Source: a virus
Virus record (IMG/VR): IMGVR_UViG_3300030390_000452
Location: 1 to 27,875 of that record
Reading direction: 5' to 3' (one strand)
Length of the DNA: 27,875 nt
Below the pieces are notes generated by a model. That model was not told the origin of the DNA. It searched no databases and worked only from the letters and a program-made list of their open reading frames with translations. Positions 16,301 through 23,903 of this stretch are shown in pieces. Position 1 is the first letter of the stretch. Each line of letters starts with the position of its first letter. Position numbers and translations under genes: made by a program.

Positions 16301-18114
16301 ATAACACCAACTTGATAGTTTCTGTTTTGTTTAAGAGAATGTTGAGGATATTCTTCAAATTCTTGAGCATTTTTATCAGAACTTCCAGCAGCATAATTTA
16401 ATGACAATGGAGCATCATATCCTTGAGTAAAATTACCATACATAACTCTATTACCTGATATTTCCTGTGCTCTAGCCCTTACAGGCACTTTGTCAAAAAC
16501 TCTAGTAGTTTCGTCTGTTGGTAAAGTTTTAAAAGGAACAGTAGACTCATAAGTATACTGATATATGTTTGTGTTGTTTAAATTAGATATAAACGTAGAA
16601 TTTACTGGAACGTTTTGTAATATTTTATAAGCTAAAGCATCAGATTCTTTATATATAATATCTATTTCTTCTACTTTATAATCATTAATAATGTTTAATG
16701 AAGGAAGTTCAATGTTTAGTATTACATTGTTAATACTGTTTTGCATAAAATCAATTATTGTTGATCTCATAGCGTCATCTTCGTCTTCATTAACAAATCT
16801 ACCTTCTTGTAAAGGTATATAACAGTCTTGAGAAAATGGAGCTATTAAAGAATATTCTCCATCATCAAATTTAAATCTATAGCTAAACCTAACAAATTTA
16901 TCTTTAATAAATTCTGGATCACCTGACCAACCTTTAAAACCTGGTGTTTTAGTAATTCTAACAGCAAAACCTAATATTGATTCAGCAGCTGTTGCTGTTT
17001 CTATTGTTGGTACAGCGTTACTGTCTAAAATAGAATAATATTTTAAGCCACCTTTTATCCAGTACTTTGCGTTAGTATATATATTTTCAAAATCATTAGC
17101 ATTAGTTGCAGCTGTTCTTTGTCCAGAAGGTTGTGAATCCCAACCAGTAGAGTTGTTGCTAGCGCTAGACGTCGCGGTCCAATTGTCTGTAGATTTTATT
17201 GAAGCAACCCCACTAACGCCAACCTGTGTATTTAAATTTTGATACTCTTGTTCATCTGCAATGTCATAACCAAATGGCGCTAAGTTTCGTGTGTCTTTTA
17301 TAGCCCAGCTATTATATAGTTTTTGATAAACAACTCCATTATCTAAGTCATTGTTATAATAACACCAACAACCTACTTCTTCAGTATTGTATTGAACCCA
17401 GTCCGCTCTAGTTACAGCTTCTGGTATAGGATCACCGTTTCTATATCTTTTTGTATTTAAATTTATTGTAGCCCAAGTATCACCACCTATTAATAAAGAA
17501 GGCGCATCTTGTGCGTCGCTCATTGTGCTTGGTTTCAATGCAGAAACACTTCTTAAGTCTATTAATTGTGGTGCTTCATATGGAAAAAATTTACATACAG
17601 TTACACTTTCTTCATCTTTATAATAAGTGTTGTTTACATCTGATGCCGCCGTAGCTACATTTATATTTCTAGGTTGGTTTCTATTGTCAGTAAAAAACAA
17701 TAAACTTTCTAACAAGTTTACTCCATATATAGGTGCTGTAGTAGCAAAGTTTAAAAAATAACCAGTTACTAATAGAATAGGAATATTACTTCCAGAAGTT
17801 GGTTGCCATCTATATATACTACATGTATTAGAGCTTTTTGCATTAGGCACAGCCTCAGTAGGTGTAAAATCTGTAATAAAATAATACACAAAACCATTTT
17901 TTTCATCAACAAAAGTACCTATTGTTTCTATAGATCCTTTGTTGTCAAAAACTAATTCGTTTCCTAAAATAGACTCTAAAGCTCCTACGTCATCGTTCTC
18001 TGATCTTGACACTGCTATATTTTGCCCATCTCTATATTCATTGTTAGGAATTATTCTATCATCTAAGTCTTTATTCATTTTAGACTTGATAAAACTATTT
18101 TTATTTTCTGCCAT
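13330..18114 (-). CDS. giant tail muzzle/stabilisation protein
   Basis: This 1594-aa beta-rich protein starts with SKMNKDLDDRIIPNNEYRDG (11-30) and DDVGALESILGNELV, the usual N-terminus of beta-propeller tail stabilisation (P22 gp10/crAss-like muzzle) proteins. FFTDNRNQPRNINV lies near 138, RFSYRFKFDDGEYSLIAPFS near 405, IDIIYKESDALAYKI near 480, NRNYQVGVILADKWGRQTDV near 595 and DLFYESSTTGLISDLN near 1055. The rest, to 1594, is Thr/Ser/Gly/Asn-rich and probably Ig- or cadherin-like beta domains, with several Cys (CGG, CAPC) and a Pro-rich end (LQSPPPNPQLVSPASGSPPF). It should form the tail nozzle and perhaps carry host contacts, as no fibre gene is seen here. It ends in TAG followed directly by TAA, so readthrough into the next gene is excluded. 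Confidence 0.8.
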   Translation of the reverse strand: MAENKNSFIKSKMNKDLDDRIIPNNEYRDGQNIAVSRSENDDVGALESILGNELVFDNKGSIETIGTFVDEKNGFVYYFITDFTPTEAVPNAKSSNTCSIYRWQPTSGSNIPILLVTGYFLNFATTAPIYGVNLLESLLFFTDNRNQPRNINVATAASDVNNTYYKDEESVTVCKFFPYEAPQLIDLRSVSALKPSTMSDAQDAPSLLIGGDTWATINLNTKRYRNGDPIPEAVTRADWVQYNTEEVGCWCYYNNDLDNGVVYQKLYNSWAIKDTRNLAPFGYDIADEQEYQNLNTQVGVSGVASIKSTDNWTATSSASNNSTGWDSQPSGQRTAATNANDFENIYTNAKYWIKGGLKYYSILDSNAVPTIETATAAESILGFAVRITKTPGFKGWSGDPEFIKDKFVRFSYRFKFDDGEYSLIAPFSQDCYIPLQEGRFVNEDEDDAMRSTIIDFMQNSINNVILNIELPSLNIINDYKVEEIDIIYKESDALAYKILQNVPVNSTFISNLNNTNIYQYTYESTVPFKTLPTDETTRVFDKVPVRARAQEISGNRVMYGNFTQGYDAPLSLNYAAGSSDKNAQEFEEYPQHSLKQNRNYQVGVILADKWGRQTDVILSSKDNVLVAGGEPTEGSNFFSKYRPSENAGQTLGWLGDTLTLRFDEIISVNGDLTPLYAVPDTYQAIASTANGFSSPFPSFTDLSVQVLNTVAAQVAYTFVNIAVQDIDSNNIFTLYLNQGGGWVLVDSATYGITDNGDDQVLVTFTSGQPAASNHELKAQLLYSSKYRYQIKNVTSASTTFLVPSKLRGKYQDYVEIEQASGTTTRDIRTSYEIADNYLFIGDSIPASNPTDRLEPKTDLTVTNFVYDINVTGFYSYRIVIKQQEQEYYNVYLPGIIDGYPIQGNTTEIGSTAFIVLTHDNINKVPRELNDVGAQDTQFNSNLSMYGRVTNIATTVSNEQFTPSGSTPDIVELIGSIQKVFPDIDYDGEAGTAPATDKINNNAIFDVDQKPFIGKVNTQKSIGIIQSLYNTQSAGEEYPDFMDLSVYETAPFVSNLDLFYESSTTGLISDLNLAISTSGTRITGLSSFTWLHNEGDCGGAQLTTPFFPLTPGGNDVTSTAVLLSVFSFDPSFPHGVLTGVNRNTEFIISAAGGGSFRIDLAQDNIAGVPHAALTNFEYNQKYQFTIQFTQADGTLSTQQFTRTLINDNPVIELTQAPQPLLTDTTILKETGYGFFANSGPGVVRGYNGSCAPCDRTVDLQWVISSCRWQDANGNFYGAVTGQNQSSPFSDTDIRNYYFLKGQGQFNQNTCTTATNENFYGIWVERTGTNGPNGTLNGDFQSATLHEITVQLIDQNGTSASSELAIQYTPIATAYTGVVSNWYTSNITSGNPGYVDPALQWQAPPTGAVGITPGCPTSSSTAALPTWVGEVANWTSSTQYIYAKVVKNGSNQQFVASFSGYNTVTNFNGPAYGDGTAVSGSFPITVANSISSDSFSIIAELEPFNPSQAQQNANVRPGDSGNDPATGASYDWSKCVLVNCRIDFTTVTTCSSPVSLTLAYDTVLQSPPPNPQLVSPASGSPPFVSSTWFKTIGWPS

Positions 18115-18119
18115 TTGTG

Positions 18120-19370
18120 TTATTTAATCCATTTAGATTTATTACGCATAACCTGACATATTTCGTCAAGTTTAATATTAGATAATCTAATCTTAGCGTT
18201 TCTTAACTTAGCCGCTTTTTCTTTTTTTAATCTTTGAACAACATACTCAGGTTGGTTTATTCTACCTGAAATAATATAATAAAGTATATTAGCATACATT
18301 GCTTCCTCTGCCATTTTAGGAACTCTAGTATCTAAATCATAAGCAAGTCCATCTGATATATATTCAAAAACTATTAATTGATTAGCTAAGTTACCTGAAA
18401 AAGATAATTTATTCTCTCTTTCATTAAGATTAAACCAACCGTTTGCTTGTGAGGTTGATGGTTCTAAACCATATCTTTGGCCATAACCATTTAACACACC
18501 GTAACCAAAATCATATGGGTTTATACCACTGTTTAAATCAAGATTATCAAACCTGCCGTTTATTAAACTATCATTAGCAGTGTGCCATCTTTCTTGAGTT
18601 ATAGATGTACCTTCAGTGTCATTGCCAAAGTTATCTTGAGTAGGTATTCCTTGATCATCTTGAAGTTGCGTATAATAAGGACTTGTTGTGAGATTATTTG
18701 TAGGGTATATTATATGTTGTACACCTAGTTGATCTATCCAAGAAGTTCTAACATAATTAACATAATCTTGAGGTAGTGGTAGTGTTAAGTTTGGAGGTAT
18801 ATTTAATTCAGATGATTTAATACTTTTTAAAGTATCATAGCTAAACTCTTGCAAAGATCTTTTAGCAAAAAATATTATATCAGTTCTTTTTACATTAGGT
18901 ATTAATTTACCTTTACCAACATAACCAACTAAAAAATTAGCAACAATATCACTAAGTTTAACGTATTGATAACCACCGTAATTATCTTCTACAGCTTGGC
19001 CAAAAGCTTTGTCTGCTTGTGTGTTTCCATATTTACCACCGTCTAATATTTTCAATTGAACAACAATAAACAAACCGTTAGCAGGAGCACCTGTGTTTGC
19101 AAAATCAATAACATTACGTGTTACTGTAAAATCTGTTATATACTCACTCCATGATCCAGCTAAACCTGTTGTGCTAGTGTATATTTTAAAGTTATTTAAT
19201 GCGTAATTTTCTAATTGAGGATTCCAATCACCTAAATATAAATCAGTATCAAAAGTTGCTGTAAACTTTGTCTCAGCTCCATCCCCTCTAAAATTTTGTG
19301 ATCCAGAATAATATTGCTGTCCTGTTTCATTTATTAGTCCATTGCTTGGTGGTGTTATTATGCTAGCCAT
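18120..19370 (-). CDS. tail ring/tubular adaptor protein, crAss-like
   Basis: This 416-aa protein has YVKLSDIVANFLVGYVGKGK (136-155), KRTDIIFFAKRSLQEFSYDT (about 160-179), LPLPQDYVNYVRTSW (197-211) and a basic helical C-terminus, KKEKAAKLRNAKIRLSNIKL (382-401), ending CQVMRNKSKWIK. From memory these are hallmark motifs of a ring/tail-hub protein conserved in crAss-like phages and related marine Bacteroidetes phages. The first ~110 residues form a separate beta-rich domain (FTATFDTDLYLGDWN). It follows the smaller ring protein by 6 bases and precedes the muzzle by 5, as expected for a stacked neck and tail. It is structural; I see no enzyme motif. Confidence 0.75.
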   Translation of the reverse strand: MASIITPPSNGLINETGQQYYSGSQNFRGDGAETKFTATFDTDLYLGDWNPQLENYALNNFKIYTSTTGLAGSWSEYITDFTVTRNVIDFANTGAPANGLFIVVQLKILDGGKYGNTQADKAFGQAVEDNYGGYQYVKLSDIVANFLVGYVGKGKLIPNVKRTDIIFFAKRSLQEFSYDTLKSIKSSELNIPPNLTLPLPQDYVNYVRTSWIDQLGVQHIIYPTNNLTTSPYYTQLQDDQGIPTQDNFGNDTEGTSITQERWHTANDSLINGRFDNLDLNSGINPYDFGYGVLNGYGQRYGLEPSTSQANGWFNLNERENKLSFSGNLANQLIVFEYISDGLAYDLDTRVPKMAEEAMYANILYYIISGRINQPEYVVQRLKKEKAAKLRNAKIRLSNIKLDEICQVMRNKSKWIK

Positions 19371-19376
19371 AGTTTA

Positions 19377-20306
19377 TTAATTTCTTTCGTTTATTTCATT
19401 AGCAGCTAATTCTTGAGAAGCAGCTTGTACTATCATAGGATCTTTTATAGTTATTCCAGAGTATTTTAATATTTCTAAAATAACAGTTGTTGTTTCAGAC
19501 ACATCTAAATCAAAATCAACAGAAGTAGTTGGATCATATACATAATAACCTGTAGCAGAGCTAAAGTTCCACTTAACGTTATTAGGCGTTCTAAGGTATG
19601 TTACGTTTACATTTCGTGTAATAGTTTGTGGAAAAATTATTAACTTATAATCTTCGTATAAATATACTGGAAAAACTTCTGAAGGTTTAGTTAATGTAGA
19701 CATGTTCATTTGAGCTAACTCATTTCTTTGAACAGATTGTATTTCTTTTTCGTCATTAAACAAAACTGTACCTAGTTTGTAAAAATTTTGTGGATATAAA
19801 ATAATTTGAATATTGTTAGCTGCACCAGTAGGTAAAGCTCCAGCTGTTAAATTAAATATACCACCAGTTATATTAAAACTAGTATAGGCTACATTGTTAA
19901 CAGTAACCACTACTGAGCTTTCTTCTACGTTTGATTGTGTTATAGTTGTAAGAGGATAAGCGGTTTGCCCGTTTAAACTACTGAATAGTTGGGTTCCACT
20001 AGCAACTCCTGAAGATGTTGGAGTTGTAAAATAATCATCGCCTGTAGCTAAGTTTACATGTGTAGCAAGGCCATATTCTCTAAAGATTTCTAATTTTTCT
20101 TGTACTGTTTTATACCTGTCACCATACTCACTTTCGTTTTGTGGTACACGCATTTGTTGGTTTAACGTTTCAAAGTAAGTCTCAAATATTTCTAATTGTA
20201 CTTGTGTAGCTATTTTATTAAACTCATCAGGAGTTAAATAACCTCTTTGTTCTTTATTTGTTATTAATAAGACTGTTTTGTAAACCTTATCTACGTTTAT
20301 CGCCAT
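19377..20306 (-). CDS. head-tail adaptor/ring protein
   Basis: This 309-aa protein begins MAINVDKVYKTVLLITNKEQ, then RGYLTPDEFNKIATQVQLEI (21-40), a helical segment shared by ring/adaptor proteins of crAss-like and marine Bacteroidetes phages (from memory; functional analogue of P22 gp4 or T7 gp11). A beta-rich middle (SSVVVTVNNVAYTSFNITGG) and the C-terminus NVTYLRTPNNVKWNF with ILEILKYSGITIKDPMIVQA follow. It starts 17 bases after a GC-rich intergenic hairpin (20323-20356). It is likely the first ring docking on the portal. The order relative to the 416-aa ring protein supports this, but which is proximal cannot be shown from sequence. Confidence 0.65.
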   Translation of the reverse strand: MAINVDKVYKTVLLITNKEQRGYLTPDEFNKIATQVQLEIFETYFETLNQQMRVPQNESEYGDRYKTVQEKLEIFREYGLATHVNLATGDDYFTTPTSSGVASGTQLFSSLNGQTAYPLTTITQSNVEESSVVVTVNNVAYTSFNITGGIFNLTAGALPTGAANNIQIILYPQNFYKLGTVLFNDEKEIQSVQRNELAQMNMSTLTKPSEVFPVYLYEDYKLIIFPQTITRNVNVTYLRTPNNVKWNFSSATGYYVYDPTTSVDFDLDVSETTTVILEILKYSGITIKDPMIVQAASQELAANEINERN

Positions 20307-20322
20307 TTTGTTTTATTTATTA

Positions 20323-20356
20323 TAATATTGGGCCCGAGTAAACGAGCCCTATATTA
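20323..20356 (-). terminator. intergenic hairpin upstream of the ring-protein gene
   Basis: On the minus strand this reads UAAUAU-A-GGGCUCG-UUUACU-CGGGCCC-A-AUAUUA. There are seven GC-rich pairs including one U-G wobble, an A-A mismatch, then six A-U pairs. The plus strand would have a C-A mismatch at the wobble, so the structure is better formed in the minus-strand transcript. The sequence after the stem is A-rich (UAAUAAAUAAAACAAAAUG), not a U-tract, so a standard Rho-independent terminator is doubtful. A 3'-end stabiliser, processing site or attenuator between the 254-aa gene and the ring gene are alternatives. Confidence 0.5.
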
Positions 20357-20366
20357 GTATTACATG

Positions 20367-21131
20367 TTATTTCAACTTTTTCTCGATAGATTTAAATATT
20401 TCCACACCTTCGTCTGTTTTAAAGAAAGCAGCCATAGCTGAATAAGGGTTTTCGTCAAATGGCACATTCATTAATTTTTTGTCATTAGTTGCCCATCTAA
20501 AAGATCTTTGATCTTGTGCTAGTATTATTATACCGGCTTCGGTTGCTCTAATTGCAAAATTTCTTAATTGTACATTTGGATCAGAAGCTAAGCTAATAAA
20601 TAACTGAGGATTAGATCTTGCAAATATTAATAAATCTCTTTTGAGTTCTTTAGTACTCATTGATGTTACAGAAGATCCCATTTCAGTTCTTAATATAGCT
20701 TCTGCTAAATCAACGTCTATGTTTCTAGCTGCGTTCATCGCATCTACTTGCATATCAAGTATATCTAGTTCATCATTGGCTTTTTCTACTGGATCAAATT
20801 CAGCATATACTTTACCTAAAGACGGATGATATAGTGATAAAAGTTTTTGTAAGTTTTGTTTTTCTTTAGGAACAATTAAATTTCCTTCATCAAACACGAT
20901 ATGTCCTAATGTAACTTCTCCTTTTTGTTCATCTACAAAAGGCGAATCTTGATTAGTTGCATATCTAATTTCTCTTTGTTTCCCTTGCTCATCATCATAC
21001 CATAATAAAGCATGTTTTCTAGTGTGCTTAGATGGTATTGTTAATGTAAGAGGAGTTAAGTCATTTGTAAGATAGTATTTTCTATCTTTTCTTTCCCAAT
21101 TGCTGGGATTTTTTTTAGCATTGTTTGCCAT
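20367..21131 (-). CDS. conserved marine-phage head-module protein
   Basis: This 254-aa protein directly follows the major capsid gene. It has a conserved-looking N-terminal domain: YYLTNDLTPLTLTIPSKHTR (19-38), LLWYDDEQGKQREIRYATNQ (42-61), DSPFVDEQKGEV, then VFDEGNLIVPKEKQNLQKLL and HPSLGKVYAEFD. The second half is helical (about 115-254). From memory similar domains occur in many marine phages next to structural genes, without established function. It is the only gene bounded by GC-rich hairpins on both sides and its leader (21132-21160) nearly repeats that of the scaffold gene. This hints at separate expression control and a role in head assembly or as a minor head protein. No catalytic motif is visible. 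Confidence 0.6.
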   Translation of the reverse strand: MANNAKKNPSNWERKDRKYYLTNDLTPLTLTIPSKHTRKHALLWYDDEQGKQREIRYATNQDSPFVDEQKGEVTLGHIVFDEGNLIVPKEKQNLQKLLSLYHPSLGKVYAEFDPVEKANDELDILDMQVDAMNAARNIDVDLAEAILRTEMGSSVTSMSTKELKRDLLIFARSNPQLFISLASDPNVQLRNFAIRATEAGIIILAQDQRSFRWATNDKKLMNVPFDENPYSAMAAFFKTDEGVEIFKSIEKKLK

Positions 21132-21160
21132 AATATAATATAATTAAATAATTTATAAAA
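21132..21160 (-). promoter_or_regulatory. AT-rich leader, copy 2 of a repeated 5' element
   Basis: Read on the minus strand this is TTTTATAAATTATTTAATTATATTATATT and then the ATG of the 254-aa gene. It matches the scaffold leader (23872-23900) at all but one base, including the ATG. The copies precede unrelated genes, so coding similarity does not explain the match. It could be a late promoter or a translation enhancer; there is no Shine-Dalgarno. Confidence 0.4.
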
Positions 21161-21194
21161 GTAATAATTACCCCCGTCAATATAACGAGGGTAA
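21155..21194 (-). terminator. probable terminator after the major capsid gene
   Basis: The minus-strand transcript has UUACCCUCG-UUAUAUUGA-CGGGGGUAA, a 9-bp stem (21168-21194) with one U-G wobble, followed by UUAUUACUUUUAU. The stem is imperfect on the plus strand (C-A at the wobble). It lies 22 bases after the major capsid stop. A GC-rich stem and U-rich tail behind the most expressed structural gene suit an intrinsic, perhaps leaky, terminator or mRNA-stabilising end. Confidence 0.55.
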
Positions 21195-21216
21195 AAATTA
21201 CATTAATGTTGACCTA

Positions 21217-22662
21217 TTATAGTCCTTTGAATAATACAAAGTTGTTAGCAGCTTGAGTTACTAAACATCTTTCAGATAGGAAGTTAACTTCCATAGCATC
21301 AAGAGTTGAAGTAAATGCACCACCAACTGATCCTGTTAACCAAGATTTCATTCTTCTATCATCAGCTTGTGAAGCTCTATATCTTACGTGTAAGAAAGGG
21401 CGTCTAATGTTAGTTCCTAAAATTTGATCGTAAACCGTAGAAGTTCCAGCAGGTATTAAAACACCTTCAATAGAACTTGCACCAACGATACCACCACGAG
21501 TAGAAGCATCATTTAAGTATTTCCAATCAGTTTTGTAGAAGTCATAAGAACCTCTTCTGAAACCAGAAAAACCTAAGTTAAGAGCCATTTCTTCAGAATT
21601 TTCAAATAAACCGAAAGCAGTACCTCCAGCAAATCCACCAGAGATAGAAGCTAACATATCGTCAAAATCAAGAGATGTTTGTCTCTGTAAAAATAACATG
21701 TTTTCTTCAATAGCTCCTTGAGTATCTAAATTCTTAAGAATTGCATCAAATGAATCAAGTCCAGCAGCAGCTGTAAATCCTGTTTGTACATTACCTCTTG
21801 CTTGAATAGCAGCAAATAAACCTTGAGTACCACCAGTGATTGCTGTTAAAGCAGCAGGTCCATTAGCAGAAAGTTCACCTTCAACCATACTCATTTCTAA
21901 GTAATCTTCAAAACGTAATCTAGTTTCAGATTCAGCTTTTAAATACCATAGGTATCCAGAAGTTCCGTCTTCAGTAGCAACTTCAACCCAACCAATCTGA
22001 GCAGTGTCAGAACCAGAAACAACATACTTGCTTCTAATGATTATTGGTGCATTGCTAAACTGTGTGAAAGCAGGATCAACACTAATGTATTGATCATTGA
22101 TAACAGCTCCAGCAGCGTCAGGTGCATTTGTTACAGATTGACCTTTTGCAACGTCAGAACCATATACAAATATTTTACCAACAGCAGCCATGCCTTGTAA
22201 ATCAGCAGCAGTGTAAGGTAAAACAGTTAATACTCCAGTAGCCGTATTACTTGCAGATACGTAGCATTTTCTTTCTTGCCCGTTAGCATCAAGTATAACT
22301 ATAGTTGATTTTGGTGAAACTACATTTCTAACTGAACCAGCAACAAGTGGAATTGTAACTGTGTTTACACCAGCTCCGTTTCCAATTGCACACCCGTTGT
22401 AAGATATGTGTAATCTATTTTGTTCAGACCAAATTACTTGATCAGAAGTCATAGGCATTTCTGCCCCTACCATACGTAAGAATCCAGATAACGTTCTGTT
22501 TCCATAACGTTCTACTTCTTGTTCGTATACTTCCGGTAGGTATTGTTGAGCGAAATCAGCAAAGTTTGCACCTGCGTTATTCGTCCATTGCAAATAATTA
22601 CTGTTAAGTAATTCTTGCGATTGCGATGGGATTATTGCCCCAAATTGCGGTTGTAAAGCCAT
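21217..22662 (-). CDS. major capsid protein
   Basis: This 481-aa protein has RYGNRTLSGFLRMVGAEMPM (52-71) followed by TSDQVIWSEQNRLHISYNG, a motif that from memory is characteristic of the HK97-fold major capsid proteins of crAss-like and related Bacteroidetes phages. Position after portal and scaffold supports the call. The body has Ala/Gly-rich loops and strands (WVEVATEDGTSGYLWYLKAE, RLRFEDYLEMSMVEGELSAN), and the C-terminus (RRPFLHVRYRASQADDRRMK, then NNFVLFKGL) fits a subunit P-domain and terminal strand. Codon choice is visibly richer in C-ending Asn and Tyr codons than in the 2441-aa gene, which fits high expression. The start codon follows an A-tract without Shine-Dalgarno. Confidence 0.88.
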   Translation of the reverse strand: MALQPQFGAIIPSQSQELLNSNYLQWTNNAGANFADFAQQYLPEVYEQEVERYGNRTLSGFLRMVGAEMPMTSDQVIWSEQNRLHISYNGCAIGNGAGVNTVTIPLVAGSVRNVVSPKSTIVILDANGQERKCYVSASNTATGVLTVLPYTAADLQGMAAVGKIFVYGSDVAKGQSVTNAPDAAGAVINDQYISVDPAFTQFSNAPIIIRSKYVVSGSDTAQIGWVEVATEDGTSGYLWYLKAESETRLRFEDYLEMSMVEGELSANGPAALTAITGGTQGLFAAIQARGNVQTGFTAAAGLDSFDAILKNLDTQGAIEENMLFLQRQTSLDFDDMLASISGGFAGGTAFGLFENSEEMALNLGFSGFRRGSYDFYKTDWKYLNDASTRGGIVGASSIEGVLIPAGTSTVYDQILGTNIRRPFLHVRYRASQADDRRMKSWLTGSVGGAFTSTLDAMEVNFLSERCLVTQAANNFVLFKGL

Positions 22663-22683
22663 AATTGTTTAATTGTTTTTTTT

Positions 22684-23871
22684 TTAAAATTTTCTTGTTT
22701 TTATTTTTAACTTAGAAGAATCAACACCACTAACTGCTTTAACTTTTAATCCATTAACAAAAACATTGCCACCACCCTCTTGACGAGTTTCAGTAGTTAT
22801 GTTTTTAGATTTAGCAACTACATCTTTAACAGCATCAGCCTTGCCTTGCTCATAAAAATGTTGTGCTATAGTATCAGCGTTTCTTGCAGCATACATAGCT
22901 TTGTGATATCCCTTTGCATCAGATAAAACACCTTCTTCATTTAAGAACGTCTTAACGAAGTTTGTAATGTCTAATTGATTTTCCACAATTTCATTAGGGT
23001 TTTTAACGCCATATCTGAATTTTTTTTCTCCTAACTTAAAATCGAAACCTTCGAAATCATCATTAAAAGTATTTTCAGTTACGCGTTTAAACTCTTCTCT
23101 TTGTGTAGATAACGTATCTTGATCTTCCTTGTATCTATTAAAAAAGTCTGTAGCTTTTTTTTGATCTTCAGTTACGTTAGATTTCAACTTGATTTCATCG
23201 TAATATTTATCTTTCAGATCTGTTAAAAAGTTTTTAGCTTTTCCAATTTCTTCTTTAAAAGCGAGTTTTTTCTTTTTAATTTCTCGCTCCTCAGCAACGT
23301 CTTCATCATATTTAAAATTATCTTCTAATAAAAAGTTAACTTCGTCATATTCTAAATGTGGACGTGTTTGCTTGTAATATTCTCTAAGTAAAGATTCATT
23401 GTCTATTGTTGAGTAGTCAGCGTTTAATCTAACATAATCTTCAATGTTTCCACCTGTTTTTTCCATAAATGAAACAAGTTTTTCAATGTTTTCAGGTAAT
23501 GGTTTTCCAATAACCTCTGCATCTCTTTTAGATTCTTTGTATTCTTTTGTAGTTTGTTTTACTTCTTCTTTTACCTCGTCGTTGTCTTGTATTTCTTTAA
23601 TAACATTCTCAACGGGTTTTTCGTCTCCTTGTCCCACTGCTTGCAGTTCCACCTTGGGTCGTTCTTCGCGTAACACGCTTTCCTCTGTTTCTTGCTTTTG
23701 AATGGCATCTTTTTGATCTTTTTGAGTTAAGTCAATTTTGACTGGTTCTTCTTTTGATTTCATAGCGGCTAAATCTATTTTTACTGTAGACTCAGGAACG
23801 CTTAATTTTTTAGGGGTTTTTGATTTTACTTTAAAATTCCCCTCTTGTTTTACTTCTTGTTGTGTTGACAT
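22684..23871 (-). CDS. scaffold-like head assembly protein
   Basis: This 395-aa protein is very rich in Lys and Glu, with long predicted helices and no hydrophobic core segment. The first ~120 residues are disordered-looking with repeated VKIDL (twice near 31-50) and PKVELQAV. The middle is helical (EEREIKKKKLAFKEEIGKAK, DQDTLSTQREEFKRVTENTF) and the end is basic (GLKVKAVSGVDSSKLKIKTR). It lies between portal and major capsid, where tailed phages keep the scaffold. A basic C-terminus is typical of scaffolds that dock to the capsid protein. No protease motif is evident. A patch near 23640-23700 is GC-richer than its surroundings (about 48% over 60 bases by hand count). Confidence 0.75.
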   Translation of the reverse strand: MSTQQEVKQEGNFKVKSKTPKKLSVPESTVKIDLAAMKSKEEPVKIDLTQKDQKDAIQKQETEESVLREERPKVELQAVGQGDEKPVENVIKEIQDNDEVKEEVKQTTKEYKESKRDAEVIGKPLPENIEKLVSFMEKTGGNIEDYVRLNADYSTIDNESLLREYYKQTRPHLEYDEVNFLLEDNFKYDEDVAEEREIKKKKLAFKEEIGKAKNFLTDLKDKYYDEIKLKSNVTEDQKKATDFFNRYKEDQDTLSTQREEFKRVTENTFNDDFEGFDFKLGEKKFRYGVKNPNEIVENQLDITNFVKTFLNEEGVLSDAKGYHKAMYAARNADTIAQHFYEQGKADAVKDVVAKSKNITTETRQEGGGNVFVNGLKVKAVSGVDSSKLKIKTRKF

Positions 23872-23903
23872 AATATAATATAATTAAATAATTAATAAAA
23901 AAT
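23872..23903 (-). promoter_or_regulatory. AT-rich leader, copy 1 of a repeated 5' element
   Basis: The whole gap between the portal stop and the scaffold start reads, on the minus strand, AAA then TTTTATTAATTATTTAATTATATTATATT and ATG. It is the partner of 21132-21160, with one mismatch over 32 bases counting the ATG. A related shorter AT motif precedes the portal and the 442-aa muzzle gene. A promoter or ribosome-landing element is possible; I cannot assign -10 and -35 boxes. Confidence 0.4.
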
